DNA from: CAWEQW01 sp963811365
GTDB lineage: Bacteria > Actinomycetota > Actinomycetes > Propionibacteriales > Nocardioidaceae
Direction: 5' to 3'
Length of the DNA: 64,000 bases
Assembly (NCBI GenBank): GCA_963811365.1
Contig: CAWEQW010000008.1
Location: 248,001-312,000, forward strand
Shown here piece after piece: positions 44,688 through 55,004 of this stretch. The position numbers were made by a program, and so were the translations under genes. Position 1 is the first letter of the stretch, and each line of letters begins with the position of its first letter. The notes under the pieces are model-generated. The model saw only the letters and a list, made by a program, of their open reading frames with translations. It was not told the origin of the DNA and ran no database searches.

Positions 44688-44811
44688 ACCGGCCCTGCCC
44701 TGCCGAGCACCACCGGGCGACGCACCGCTCCACCAGTTTTCCTTTCACCCATCTGGGTACCCGGATAGGAACCGAGGCAGCTTGAAGGCCGACGACCGAC
44801 GAGGAGGCGCC

Positions 44812-45155
44812 GTGTACGCCGGCTTCGCGACGATGACGTCTCGCGGTCGGCCGTCGTCGTGGTCCTGCGCGGGATCGCATTGCTGGCGCGCGGTCGACCG
44901 CCACCGGTGGAGGCGATGCCCTTCCTCTCCGGCGGCGAGCCGGCCGAGCATGCGCTCTCGCGCTACCACGTGCGCTGGTACACAGCGAGCGTGGTGTTCC
45001 TCGGCTTCGACATCGAGATGTTGTTCATGTACCCGTGGGCCGTGGTGGTTGCCGACCTCGGCACGGCTGCGGTGGTCGAGATGTTCGCGTTCCTGGGTGC
45101 GTTGCTGGTCGCGGTGCTGTGGGCGCGGCGAGAGGGCGCGTTCCGGTGGGCCTGA
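44812..45155 (+). pseudogene. nuoA: NADH-quinone oxidoreductase subunit A-like, frameshifted
   Basis: GTG start with GAGGAGG upstream (VYAGFATMT), an indel at about 44842, then VVVLRGIALLARGRPPPVEAMPF ... SRYHVRWYTASVVFLGFDIEMLFMYPWAVVVADLG, which is the core NuoA signature (FDIE--F-YPWAV) with three membrane helices. First gene of a membrane-arm-only Complex I cluster. Its stop overlaps the next gene's GTG region (TGA 45153-45155, GTG 45146). Confidence 0.8.
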
Positions 45156-46254
45156 GGCAGCGGCTCGCCAGCTTGGCGAGCGCTCGGCTGCACGTGCTGG
45201 TGGTCGAGCCGCCAGGACAGCTCGCCGCGCGGACCGCCGTCGAGCGTGCGGTGGCCAGCCGTGGCTGGGTGCTTGCCGCCACGCCTGCCGAAGCCGACGT
45301 GATGCTGCTGCTCGGCTCGCCAGACCCGGGGTTGCGTGCGGCCGCGGATCGGCTCCACGAAGCCATGCCCGGTCCACGTGCACGCGTCGACGTCCCGACG
45401 GTGGCCGCGATCGCCGACGCGCTCGACGAGGCCTCGCGACTCGTCGCGGACGATGCGGCCCAGCGCACGGCCGCCCGCGACCGTACGGCGGAACCCGCAA
45501 AGACCACGGCGACATGGACCACGGCGACATGGACCACGGCGACATGGACCACGGCGACATGGACATGGCGCCCAGGGGTATCCCGCTCGCGGCCGGCGGC
45601 GAGGACCGCGACGGCCTCGAGATGGACGAGCTGCACCTGCCACTGGGACCGGCGCTGCGCCTCTGGCCTCCGGGCCTGGTGCTCACGTGCACGCTGCACG
45701 GCGACGTGGTGGTCGACGCCACGTCGGAGTGGGTCGGCGAGCCAGCAGTCGGGGCGGGCGCGACCGCCGGGCAGGTGCCGAGCAGCGCACTCTGCGCCGC
45801 GAGCTGGCTGGACGCCGCGGCCGCGGTGCTGACCCTCGGCGGCTCGCCGGCGCGCGCCGCGGCGGTCCGGTCCGTCCGCGACGCGTGCCTCGACGAGGAC
45901 GTTACGACGAGCTCACTACTGTCGCAGGAGCGCCGTCGGATCGACCGGAGTGCCCTGCTGCGCTGGTCGCTGCGCAGGGTGGCCGCGGTCGCCGACCTCA
46001 CCGGGCAGGCGAGCGCACCCTTCGCCGGCGACGCGTTTACGCGGCTCGTCGCGTCGCTCGACGCGGCCGCCGCCGAGCTCGCCGGCCAGGAGGTGCTCAC
46101 GCCCGAGCCCGCCGTGCTCGTGGACCGGTTGCCCGCCGTCGTCCGGGGTCGTGAGCTCGGCGAGGTCCGGTTGCTCGTGGCCGGCCTCGCCCCGGCGTTC
46201 GGCCCCGCGGCGAGCCGGTGGTCCTCGGCGCACACCACGCGGGAGGCGGGGTGA
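45146..46254 (+). pseudogene. NuoB/NuoD-like fused subunit with DHGDM repeats, frameshifted
   Basis: About 369 residues in two frames, switching at about 45495. N-terminal part (LHVLVVEPPGQLAARTAVERAVASRGW ... EADVMLLLGSPDPGLRAAADRLHEAMPGPRARVDV) resembles the NuoB/20-kDa subunit fold but has no cysteines for cluster N2. A His/Met/Asp repeat (DHGDM x4) follows. The C-terminal part (LEMDELHLPLGPALRLWPPGLVLTCTLHGDVVVDA ... VRGRELGEVRLLVAGL) resembles the start and end of NuoD without its catalytic residues. Homology is my inference from pattern. It links nuoA to nuoH, where NuoB-CD would normally be. Confidence 0.55.
45502..45561 (+). repeat. four perfect 15-nt repeats encoding DHGDM
   Basis: GACCACGGCGACATG occurs four times in succession (45502-45561) and is followed by GACATG. 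In the gene's frame it encodes Asp-His-Gly-Asp-Met, a potential metal-binding stretch. The repeat number may vary between strains by slippage. Confidence 0.9.
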
Positions 46255-47187
46255 GCGAGGCAGGCAACCTCTCACCGGCCTGGACCGTGGCGGTCGCGGC
46301 CGGGCTGCTGCTGCTCGCGGTCGCCACCGCCGGCGCATGCGCCGCGGTGGTCGCCCGGCGTGACGGGCGCCCGGCACTCGCCGGCGCGGCCGACCCGCTG
46401 CGGGAGGCGGCCCGGCTGCTGCGCCAGCGCCCCCGCCGTACCGTCGCGGCGGACCTGCTGCTGTGGCGCATCGCGTCGTCGGCGCTGCTGCCGGTCGCGC
46501 TATGCATGGCGGCGCTGGTGCCGATCGGCGGCCGCACCCTCATGCAGGATGGCCTGGGCGTCGTGTGGTTCAACGCCCTCGACGTGTCGCTGTGGGCGTT
46601 CTTCTGGCTGCTGGGCTGGGGCGCGAACGCATCCTTCGGCCTGGCCGGCGCCTACCGCTTCCTCGCGCTGGGGCTGGCCTATGAGCTGCCGCTGATGTTC
46701 GCGCTGGTGGCCCCCGCCGTGGCGGCGGGCAGCCTGGATCCCGCAGCCATCGCCGCGGGCCAGGGGCTCTGGTACGTCGTGTGGATGCCGGTCGCGTTCC
46801 TGGGCTACTGCGTCGGCGTCCTCGGCTTCACGCTGTGGGGCCCGCTGCGCGCCCCCGCCGGCCACGACCTGGCCACCGGCGTCCTCGCGGAGCTCTCCGG
46901 CGTCGACCGCCTGCTGGTCGCGGCGGGCCGCTACGCGCTGCTCGTGGCCGGCGGCAGCGTTCGCCGTCCCGCTGTTCCTCGGCGGGACCGACGGGCCGTG
47001 GCTGCCGGGTGTCGTGTGGCTGGTCGTGAAGGCGGCGGCGGTGGTCGCGCTGCTGGTGGTCGTAGGTGAGCGGCTTCCGGTGCTGCGGCCGGACAAGGTC
47101 CTCGAGACGGGCTGGGTGGTGCTCCTGCCGCTGGTGGTGCTCCAGGACCTGGTGGTCGCCGTGGTCGCCGTGACCGGGTCGAGCTGA
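46251..47187 (+). pseudogene. nuoH: NADH-quinone oxidoreductase subunit H-like, one frameshift
   Basis: GTG start overlaps the previous stop. It encodes a multi-helix protein with NuoH features (RQRPRRTVAADLLLWRIAS, WFNALDVSLWAFFWLLGWGANASFGLAGAYRFLALGLAYELPLMF). An indel at about 46960 shifts the frame, after which AFAVPLFLGGTDGPWLPGVVWLVVKAAAVVALLVVVGERLPVLRPDKVLETGWVVLLPL (46962-47130) completes the C-terminus. About 312 residues. The quinone-site loop motifs are divergent from canonical NuoH. Confidence 0.82.
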
Positions 47188-47211
47188 GACGGGCCGAGGA
47201 GGCGAGGGGCG

Positions 47212-47865
47212 ATGCAGCACGCAGATCCGTGGACGACGCTGGGGCCGACGCTGGCTCCGCTCGCCCAGGCGGCCGGTGCCGGCGACGGCACCTCCCTCGG
47301 CGTGCCCGCCGCGGTGGTCTTCTGGGTCTCGGCGGTGGTCTCGGTGCTGGCCGGGGCCGCGGTGTTCTACGTCGACTCGATGGCGCGGGCCACCTACGCG
47401 CTCGCGCTCTCCTTCGTGGCCGTGGGGCTGGCGGTCCTCACCCTGCAGCAGGGGTACGTCGGGGTGGTCATCGTCTTGATGATGGTCATGGAGATGGCGG
47501 TGATGGCCGTCTACATGGTGATGTTCATGGGGATGAACCCCGCGCTCATGCCGATGAGCATGGTGCACGGCAAGTGGGCCGCCCTGGGCGCGGCCGGCGC
47601 GACGTTCGTCCTGCTGGCCGCCGGCGCGCTGCTGATCCCGTGGCCCGAACGGCGCAGCGGGCCGCCTCCGGACCTCACCCGGGCACTGGGCGAGGCCCTG
47701 ATGGGCAGCCACATGCTCGTGATGGTCGCGGTCAGCCCGGTGATGGTGGCGACCATCGTCGGTGGCGTCGTGCTGTCCTCGCACCGGACCCGCTACGACC
47801 GGCTCGGCGATGACCTCGACCGCCGTCCCGCGGACGACCCCCAGCCCGGGGGCGTGGGCCAATGA
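47212..47865 (+). CDS. nuoJ: NADH-quinone oxidoreductase subunit J-like
   Basis: Intact, 217 residues. Five hydrophobic helices, with the NuoJ pattern AVVFYVDSMARATYALALSFVAVGLAVLTLQQGYVGVVIVLMMVMEMAVMAVYMVMF at 47355-47530; Met content is unusually high. The TM3 pi-bulge region with Tyr/Glu is present in altered form. Stop overlaps nuoK (ATGA). Part of the proton-pumping membrane arm. Confidence 0.85.
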   Translation: MQHADPWTTLGPTLAPLAQAAGAGDGTSLGVPAAVVFWVSAVVSVLAGAAVFYVDSMARATYALALSFVAVGLAVLTLQQGYVGVVIVLMMVMEMAVMAVYMVMFMGMNPALMPMSMVHGKWAALGAAGATFVLLAAGALLIPWPERRSGPPPDLTRALGEALMGSHMLVMVAVSPVMVATIVGGVVLSSHRTRYDRLGDDLDRRPADDPQPGGVGQ

Positions 47866-48164
47866 GCCTCGAGCTGGTGCTGGTGGTGGCCGCGGCGCTG
47901 TTCAGCGTCGGGCTCTACGGCGCACTGTCCCAGCAGGTCGTGGTGATGGTGATGATGGGCCTGGAGCTGATGCTCAACGGCGTCATCCTCGCCGTGGCGG
48001 CGCTGTGGTGGTACCTCGCACCCGACCCGTCCGGGCAGGTGCTGCTGCTGGTGGTGATCGCGGCGATGACCGTCGAGATGGCGATGGGGTTCGCGGTGGC
48101 GACCGTGCTGCACCGCAGGTCCGGCAGCGACATGACAGACATGGCCACGGAGCTCGACCGATGA
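47862..48164 (+). CDS. nuoK: NADH-quinone oxidoreductase subunit K-like
   Basis: Intact, 100 residues with three helices. The proton-channel glutamates are recognisable: one in MMGLELMLNGVILAV and one in AAMTVEMAMGFAVA, matching NuoK Glu36 and Glu72. Start overlaps nuoJ; stop overlaps nuoL (ATGA), indicating translational coupling through the cluster. Confidence 0.88.
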   Translation: MSLELVLVVAAALFSVGLYGALSQQVVVMVMMGLELMLNGVILAVAALWWYLAPDPSGQVLLLVVIAAMTVEMAMGFAVATVLHRRSGSDMTDMATELDR

Positions 48165-50073
48165 CGTCCGACGCCGCGCTGGTGGCGCTCGTCGCGCTGC
48201 CGGCGGCCGTCGGGGCCGTGCTGTGCCTCCTCGCGGCCCTCGGACCGGCCAACGAACGCTCCGCCCAGGGCGGCCGGCCGGCGAGGGCTGCGGTCGCGGC
48301 CTCCCTCACCACCGCGACCGCCGTCCTCGTCCTGGCGGTCGTCGTGGCCGTGCAGCGGCCCGCTGTCGGCGCGACCTACCTGGCCGGCGCCACCCTGCAG
48401 CTGGACGTCGGCGGCCTGGCGGCGCTGTTCGCGCCGACGGTCGCCGCGATCACGCTGCTGGTGCTCGTCTTCGCGGCCGCCGACCTCGGCTCGGACCCGG
48501 CCGCCGCAGGTGGCTCCGCGGCCCGCTTCCACGGACTGATGCTGCTCTTCGCCTCCGCCGCCCTGCTCACGGTGGTCGCCGGCACGCTGCCGACGCTGCT
48601 CGTGGCGTGGGAGGTCATGGGCGCGACGTCGTACGCCCTGATCGGCTTCCGGTGGCGCGACCCGCACCGGGTCTCCTCCGGGCTCGTCGCCTTCGTCACC
48701 ACCCGGACCGCCGACCTCGGCCTCTACGTCGCCGCCGGCGCCGCCCTCGCCGGGGGCGCCGGGATGGCGCTCGCCGACCTCGACCAGGCGTCCTCCGGGT
48801 GGCGCGACGTGATCGCGGTCGGGGTGGCCGTGGCCGCTCTCGGGCAAGGCCGCCCAGCTGCCGTTCTCGTTCTGGCTCAGCCGGGCCATGGACGGCCCGA
48901 GCCCGGTCAGCGCGCTGCTGCACTCCGCAGCCATGGTGGCGCTGGGCGGCTACCTCCTGCTCCGGGTCGAGCCGCTGCTGGCCGCCACCGGATGGGCCGC
49001 CGACGCGGTCGCCTGGATCGGGGCCGCGACCGCCGTGCTGCTCGGCGCGGTGGCGGTCGCCCAGCGGGACCTCAAGCAGCTGCTGGCCGCCTCCACGGCT
49101 GCCCAGCTCGGATTCGTGGTGCTCGCTGCGGGCGTGGGCTCGGTGGCGGGTGGGGCGACCCACCTGGTCGGCCACGCCGCGGTGAAGTCCCTGCTCTTCC
49201 TGGTCGCCGGGGCCTGGCTCGCCGCGCTCGGGACCAAGGATCTCGGGCAGCTACCGGTGCCGCGCGGCGCTGGCCCCTGGTCGGCGCGGTCGCCACCGCG
49301 GGCCTGCTCTCCCTGGCCGGCGTGGTGCCGCTGGCCCTGTGGGCGACCAAGGACGAGATCCTCGCCGCCGCCTCGGACCGCTCCCCCGCGCTCTACGTCA
49401 CCGGCCTCGCCGGCGCCGCGCTGGCGGCCTGCTACGCCGGCAAGGCGCTCGCGATGCTGCTCGCACGCCGTCCCGCCGACGCCCCGGACGGCCCGGACGC
49501 GCTCCCCCGGTGGGTCCGGCTCCCGCTCGTGCCGCTGGCCCTGGGCGCGGTGTCCCTGGAGCTGCTCGCGCTGCCGCCCGTCGGCGACCACGTGCGCCGC
49601 CTGGTCGGGGACACCACCTCGGCCACCGCGACACCCGCGGAGATGGCGGTGTCGGCGGTCGTCGCGTCGCGGCGCTGGTCGTCACCCTGGTCCTGGTGCA
49701 CCGGTCCTGGCGCCCCGGACTGCCCACCGGCGTGCTCGAGCGGTGGCTGGGCCTGGAGGCCGCGGCCGGCCGGCTCGTCGTCGGACCGACTCTCGGCCTG
49801 GCCCGGGCGGTCGCCGCGGCCGACGACCGCGTCCTCGACCGGACGGTCGGGCTGGTCGCGGCCGGGTGCCTGCGCGCGGGCCGCGCCGTCCGGGCACTGG
49901 ACGGGCGCGGGGTCGACGGCGCCGTGCGCGCGGTCGCGGGCGGCGTACGCCGGGCCGGCAACGCGGTCCCCGCCACCCAGAGCGGGCAGCTGCACCACTA
50001 CTACCTGCAGGCGATGGCCGTCCTCGGTGTCGTCGTTCTCGTCCTCGTCACTGTCAGCCTGAGCATGAGGTGA
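48161..50073 (+). pseudogene. nuoL: NADH-quinone oxidoreductase subunit L-like, three frameshifts
   Basis: About 637 residues over four frame segments, with shifts near 48843, 49253 and 49667. Antiporter-type features remain: LLVAWEVMGATSYALIGFRW (TM5 Glu), GKAAQLPFSFWLSRAMDGPSPVSALLHSAAMV (TM7 Lys and loop), RDLKQLLAASTAAQLGFVV (TM8 Lys) and HAAVKSLLFLVAGAW. The extended C-terminus ends with a terminal helix. Start overlaps nuoK; stop overlaps nuoM GTG. Confidence 0.85.
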
Positions 50074-51563
50074 GCGTGCTCTCCGTCCTGGTCTTCCTCC
50101 CCCTGGTGGTCGCGATCGCCCTGGTCGCGGTCCCGGCGCTGCCACCCCGCGCGGTGCAGCCGCGTTCGTCGCCACCACGCTGGTCGAGCTGGCGCTCGCC
50201 GCCGCCCTGTGGTGGCGCTACGACAGCCCGGCGCCGGCGAGCTCGCATTCGACACCCGGGTGGACTGGATCCCCGGCGTCGGGAAGCAGCTACCACGTCG
50301 GGCTGGACGGGGTCTCCCTGCCGCTGGTGCTGATGACGACCCTGGTCTTCGCCGCCTGCGCCGTCTACGCCCTCGGCGACCAGGACCGGCCCCGGGCCCA
50401 GGCCGCCCTGTTCCTCTTCCTCGAGTGCGTCTCGTTGGGGCTGTTCGCGGCCGCCGACCTGCTGGTGTTCTTCGTCTTCTTCGACCTCTCCATCGTCGCC
50501 ATGTACTTCGTGATCGCCGGCTGGGGACACGGCAACGCGGCCCGGTCGGCGCTGAAGTTCTTCCTCTACACGTTCCTGGGCTCGCTGGCCCTGCTGCTCG
50601 GCTTCATCGGCCTCTACGTGGGCGCGGACCCGCACACGTTCGACATGGTCGAGCTCGCCGCGCTCGCCACCCTTCCAGGGCAGCGCCGTGGCCGGCGGCT
50701 TCGTGCTGGCCGCGATCCTGCTGGGTCTGGCGGTCAAGACGCCGACGTTCCCCTTCCACACCTGGCTGCCGCCCGCCCACACCGACGCACCCGCCATCGG
50801 CTCCGCCGTGCTCGCCGCCGTCCTGCTGAAGATGGGCACCTACGGCTTCGTCCGCATCGCGATGCCGATGCTGCCCGAGGCCTGGCGCGCCTGGGCGGTC
50901 GTCATCATCGTCGTCGGGATCGTGTCGGTCCTGTGGGGCGCGCTGGCCGCCCTGGCGCAGGACAACCTCAAGCGGATGATCGCCTACACGTCGGTGAACC
51001 ACATGGGCTACATCATCGTCGCCGTCGGCGCGGCCGGCCTCGTCGCCGGCGAAGCAGCCACGCGCGGTCGCAATCACCGGCGCGGTGACGCAGATGGTCA
51101 GCCACGGCCTGCTCACCGGCGCCCTCTTCCTGCTCGCCGGCGTCATGTCCCGCCGCACGGGGAGCTACGAGATGGGCCGGTACGGCGGGCTCGCGCAGCC
51201 CGCGCCGCGGTTCGCCGCCCTCTTCGCCGTCGCCGCCTTCGGCTCGCTGGGCCTGCCCGCGCTGTCCGGCTTCATCGCCGAGCTCCAGATCTTCGCCGGG
51301 TCCATCGCCGCGGCACCGGCCACCGCGATCGCCACCGCTCGGCATCGTCGTGACCGCCGCGCTCTTCCTGCGCGCGTTGCAGCGGGTCTTCACCGGGCCG
51401 GCGGGCGAGCTCACCGGCGGGTTCGCCGACGTGACCGCCCGCGAGTGGGTGCCGGTCGCCGCGACTGCTCGCGGTCTCGGTCGCGATCGGGATCTGGCCA
51501 CGCCCGCTCCTGGACCTGATCGAGCCCGCGGCCTCCGCCGTGGTGGCCCTGGTCGGGCGGTGA
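50070..51563 (+). pseudogene. nuoM: NADH-quinone oxidoreductase subunit M-like, about six frameshifts
   Basis: GTG start overlaps the nuoL stop (GTGA). Segments in changing frames give VSVLSVLVFLPLVVAIALVAVP, SYHVGLDGVSLPLVLMTTL, FFVFFDLSIVAMYFVIAGWG (TM5 acidic residue is Asp in place of the usual Glu), GLAVKTPTFPFHTWLPPAHTDAP (TM7 Lys and HTWLPDAH-type loop), DNLKRMIAYTSVNHMGYI and HGLLTGALFLLAGV. Frame changes fall near 50155, 50230-50285, 50675, 51055, 51340 and 51465. About 497 residues. Confidence 0.85.
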
Positions 51564-51567
51564 GCCG

Positions 51568-53025
51568 ATGAGCATGACCCGCGACGCGGCCGCGATGGCG
51601 CCCGAGCTGTCGCTGTTCCTCGGCGGGCTCGCCACCCTCGTGGGCGGGTCGTTCACGCCCCGGACCCGGCAGTGGCGGGTCCGGGCGCTCGCGGCGCTTG
51701 CCGCGCTCGCCTGCGCGGCCTTCGCGGTGGTCGGGCTCGCCGGGGACTCCCGCTCGGTCTTCGAGGGCGCGTACGCCGTCGACGACGTCACCGGCACGGC
51801 CCGCATCCTGGTCGCCGCCGGGCTGCTCGCGGTGCTGGCGCTGTCCGGGAGCGAGATCGCCGCCCACCCTCGCGAGAGCGAGATCTGCACGATGCTGCTC
51901 CTCGGCGGCACCGGCGTCCTGCTCATGGCCGGCACCAGGACCTCGCCCTCCTCGTCGTGGCGTTCCTGCTCTCCAGCATCCCGCTCTACGGCCTCGTCGG
52001 CGTCCTGGTCGAGCGCACCGCCACCTCCCCCACCGCGTCCGCCGAGGCGGCCCTGAAGACCTACCTCCTCGCCGCCCTCTTCGGCACCGTCCTGATGCTC
52101 GGCGTCGCCGTGCTGTACGGCGTTAGCGGCGGCACCGGCTACACCGACCTGCACGCCGCCGCAGCCGGCGGCCACGCGGCGGGCCGGACGGCGTACCGAC
52201 CGCCGCCGTGGTGGGCGGCATGGTCCTCGTGCTCGGCGGGCTGCTGTTCAAGGCCGGCGCCGTTCCCGGGCACTTCTGGGTGCCGGACGCCAGCCAGGGC
52301 GCTCGGCGACCGCGGCCGCCTACCTCACGACCGTCCCGAAGATCGGCGCGCTCCTCGCCATCGCCCGGCTCGTGGAGACCCTGCCCGCCCAGGACCGTTG
52401 GCGCCTCACGCTCGGGGTGATCGCCGCGGTGACCATGACGCTGGGCAACCTCGCCGCCTACCCGCAGACGGACCCCGGCGGCTGCTCGGCTGGTCCACCG
52501 TGAGCCAGGTCGGCTACGCCCTGGTGCCGGTCGCGGTGCTGACGCGCAGCGACCTCGCCACACCCGCCCTGCTGCTCTACCTGGCCGCCTACACCGTGAC
52601 CAACATCGGCGCCTTCGCCCTCACCGCCGCACTCCCCGAGCGCCGGACCTCGAGGACTGGACCGGCCTGGTCCGCGCCCCCCGGTGCTCGCCGTCAGCCT
52701 GGTCGTCCTGCTCCTCGGCCTGGTCGGCACACCCCCGACCGGCATCTTCGTCGGCAAGCTCGGCGCCGCGGCCGCCGCCTGGGACGGCGGCACCGCCTGG
52801 CTCGCCGTCGTGCTGCTCGCCAACACGGTCGCGAGCCTCTTCTACTACCTGCGCTGGATCGCCCCGGCAGTCTCCAGCCGCGCGGAGCCAGCCGAAGACG
52901 GGCCGCTCGACAGGACACGGACGCTGGGCATCGGCCACCGTCGTGGCCACCACGGTGCTCAGCGTGCTGATCGGGCTCTGCGCCGGCCTCCTGTTGAATG
53001 CGTTCGGCGTCGACAACTTGTCCTG
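51568..53025 (+). pseudogene. nuoN: NADH-quinone oxidoreductase subunit N-like, about six frameshifts
   Basis: ATG 5 nt after nuoM. Readable pieces: ICTMLLLGGTGVLLMAGT, LLVVAFLLSSIPLYGLVGVLVER, AEAALKTYLLAALFGTVLMLGVAVLYG, LLFKAGAVPGHFWVPDASQGA (TM7 Lys and HxWxPD loop), LLGWSTVSQVGYALVPVAVL and GTPPTGIFVGKLGAA. Frame changes lie near 51945, 52190, 52305, 52485, 52655 and 52925. Ends at TGA 53025. About 485 residues. Confidence 0.84.
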
Positions 53026-53645
53026 ACCGCGGCTGGCCAGCCGGGCCCCCTGCCGCCTACATGATGAGCCCCAATCCCGGCCAGTTCGCTTCGTCGAATG
53101 CGTCAGCCAGCATGGGCGCCTGGCTACAGGGAGCCGTCACCGGACCAACTCATCCACCTGAGTGACATGTCGGAGAGAACGCTTCACGGCACTGAGGCAG
53201 GACCGCGGTCGCACCCCCACGTGGTCCACGATCACGAGTCATCAAACCCACCCGCGCCGATGCCGATACGCGCGCATGCCACGGACCGAACGGAAGGGGG
53301 GAAGCGGCTGCCCCCACGCGGCCCAGACGGTTTGAGATCCGCTGCCTACCCAGGTCAGCCTAGGTGCGTGGTCAGAACTTCGATATCTGAGTTCGCACAG
53401 ATGTGCCTGCGGCCGCGCCGCACGTCCACCTGCTCGCCTGATCAGCACGGATCACCGAAGGGCCGATCAGACCTCGGAGAACAACCAGCAGTAATCGTCG
53501 GTTTCGATGACGTCCAACGTCCCACCGTTGCTCCAGGGACACGGCCACCATTGAGACCCCCCGCCATCTGAGCTAGACCGACGTGTGCACCGTGCGGCCT
53601 CGTCAGAGGCGTCGCGGCCCGACTGTCAATGGGAACTGTTCTCGG
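53026..53645 (+). other. non-coding gap after the nuo cluster
   Basis: About 620 bp of lower-GC sequence between nuoN and the convergent DUF4395 gene. Open frames on both strands have no recognisable motifs and no ribosome sites. I see no repeat or hairpin of note. It may contain decayed sequence. Confidence 0.5.
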
Positions 53646-54095
53646 TCAGCGGATCAGCAGGTACGCCTTGCAGCCCAGACACAGCCCGGTGGCTGCGTTG
53701 AGGACTGTGCCGCCGAAGGCGAGGGCAGTCAGCCCGTAGCCCGCGACATCGACGCCCACCAGGAAGGTGATCAACGCCCCAGCGGTGAACGAGAAGCCGA
53801 CGCACTGAGCGAATCTCGGTGGACGAGCATCCTCCAGCTCGGCAGGCGCACCGATCCGCGGCCAGATGACGCGCGAGAAGATCTGCGCCCACACCGACCA
53901 TTGAAAGCTCACGAACCCCGTGAAAGCGAACACTGCGACTTGGGAGGCGAGCAGGCCCAGAGCCAACGGCCGAGCGACTTCGACAACGAGCAGCACAACG
54001 CCGAGCACGCTGGCGGTGGCCCCTGCGCTGAAACGCAAGAGGCGCGGATCGACCTGAGACCGAAGCGGGCAGGCGTAGACACTGGCGGGAGGCAT
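53646..54095 (-). CDS. DUF4395 family membrane protein
   Basis: A 149-residue membrane protein with four helices in two hairpins. The conserved family pieces are VDPRLLRFSAGATASVLG, WPRIGAPAELEDARPPRFAQCVGF and the C-terminal GLCLGCKAYLLIR with its CLGC motif. Members often accompany thioredoxin-like proteins; none is adjacent here. I chose the ATG at 54095 (MPPASVYACPLRSQVDPR); upstream ATGs exist in frame. Confidence 0.82.
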   Translation of the reverse strand: MPPASVYACPLRSQVDPRLLRFSAGATASVLGVVLLVVEVARPLALGLLASQVAVFAFTGFVSFQWSVWAQIFSRVIWPRIGAPAELEDARPPRFAQCVGFSFTAGALITFLVGVDVAGYGLTALAFGGTVLNAATGLCLGCKAYLLIR

Positions 54096-54326
54096 CTGGT
54101 TCTCCAGAGTCGGGTAACGCGGATCCGATCCAGGCAGGGTACTGAAGCGCCCCATTCGCTGCGCCTCTCGTGAGGCTCCACCCGCCATCCTGGGCAATCA
54201 CGTGAAGCGCCCCGCTCGACCGTCGCGGCCGCGGTCGGGCTGTTGCGAACCCTGCGCCGCGCGCATGTGAGTAGGCGAGGCCGGGCGATGGGCCAGACGA
54301 ATGAGGCGAGACAAGGTGCAGCAGCG

Positions 54327-54660
54327 TTGACGGCCACAGCGACCAGGATCCCGGTCCAGGACCAGACCTGGCTTCACATGGATCGACTCACCAACCTGAT
54401 GGTGGTGACCGGCGTCATGCTGCTGCGCGGCAGGCCCGGCATCACCCGCCTGCGCGCCGTCATCGCGGAACGCGTCGTCGGGCGCTATCCCGCCTTCAGC
54501 GGTGTCGCGAGGGACGCCGCGCGATCTCGGCTGGTTGGTGCCGGTTGCACTGCGCCGGCTGGATTGCGACGCCCCCGCGCGAGCTGGGCAAACCACTTCG
54601 CTCGCCCTGGTCAACCTGAGCCTGTGGTTCCCCCCGAATCGCGGAGGGCTTCCTATGCGG
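54327..54660 (+). pseudogene. wax ester synthase/diacylglycerol acyltransferase, N-terminal fragment
   Basis: Reads TRIPVQDQTWLHMDRLTNLMVVTGVMLLRGRPGITRLRAVIAERVVGRYPAFSGVA (54340-54510), which is the N-terminal WS/DGAT signature (WLxMD...NLM...R...RYPxF). Homology is then lost, with weak downstream pieces in another frame (LGWLVPVALRRLD ... TSLALVNLSLWF). No catalytic HHxxxDG is found. A truncated relic beside a transposase fragment. Confidence 0.6.
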
Positions 54661-54810
54661 CTTCCCGGTCGGGGCCCCAGTGTTCTCGTAGCTGATCGGG
54701 CTCATCATGCCCGCCGCGCTGTGCCGGCGGTTGTGGTTGTAGAAGAAGGACCTCCCACTCCAGGGAGCTGCAGAACGCCGCCGCGACCACATTGACGAAA
54801 CACGATCCGA
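54655..54810 (-). mobile_element. IS3-family transposase C-terminal fragment
   Basis: On the minus strand, FVNVVAAAFCSSLEWE then, after an indel at about 54745, FFYNHNRRHSAAGMMSPISYENTG. This is the typical end of an IS3 transposase (YN--RRHSA-GM-SP--YE). No other part of the element remains. The WS/DGAT fragment ends at the same place, suggesting the insertion truncated that gene. Confidence 0.7.
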
Positions 54811-55004
54811 CGCCCCATCGACTGACGGACCCCGAGCCGGCGGCACAGCAAGGTGTGCGAGTTCGCCGTGCCCTCAGCGAGTCCGACGGGGATGCAACCT
54901 GCTGCGACGTCGCGCCCGATACGTTGGAGGCCCTACGGGCAGTCGGGGTCGCCATCGGGTCCGTTCCGCCGGTGATCCCAGCGACTGCGCCACGAGGAGG
55001 ACGG

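Noticed and set aside
44392..46254. Single 620-residue protein spanning SHOCT gene antisense, nuoA and the NuoB/D-like gene
   Set aside because: The first half is antisense or out of frame relative to clear NuoA and NuoB-like sequence; only the last part is real coding.
53098..53571. 157-residue plus-strand frame after nuoN
   Set aside because: No start context, no motif, biased composition; treated as non-coding.
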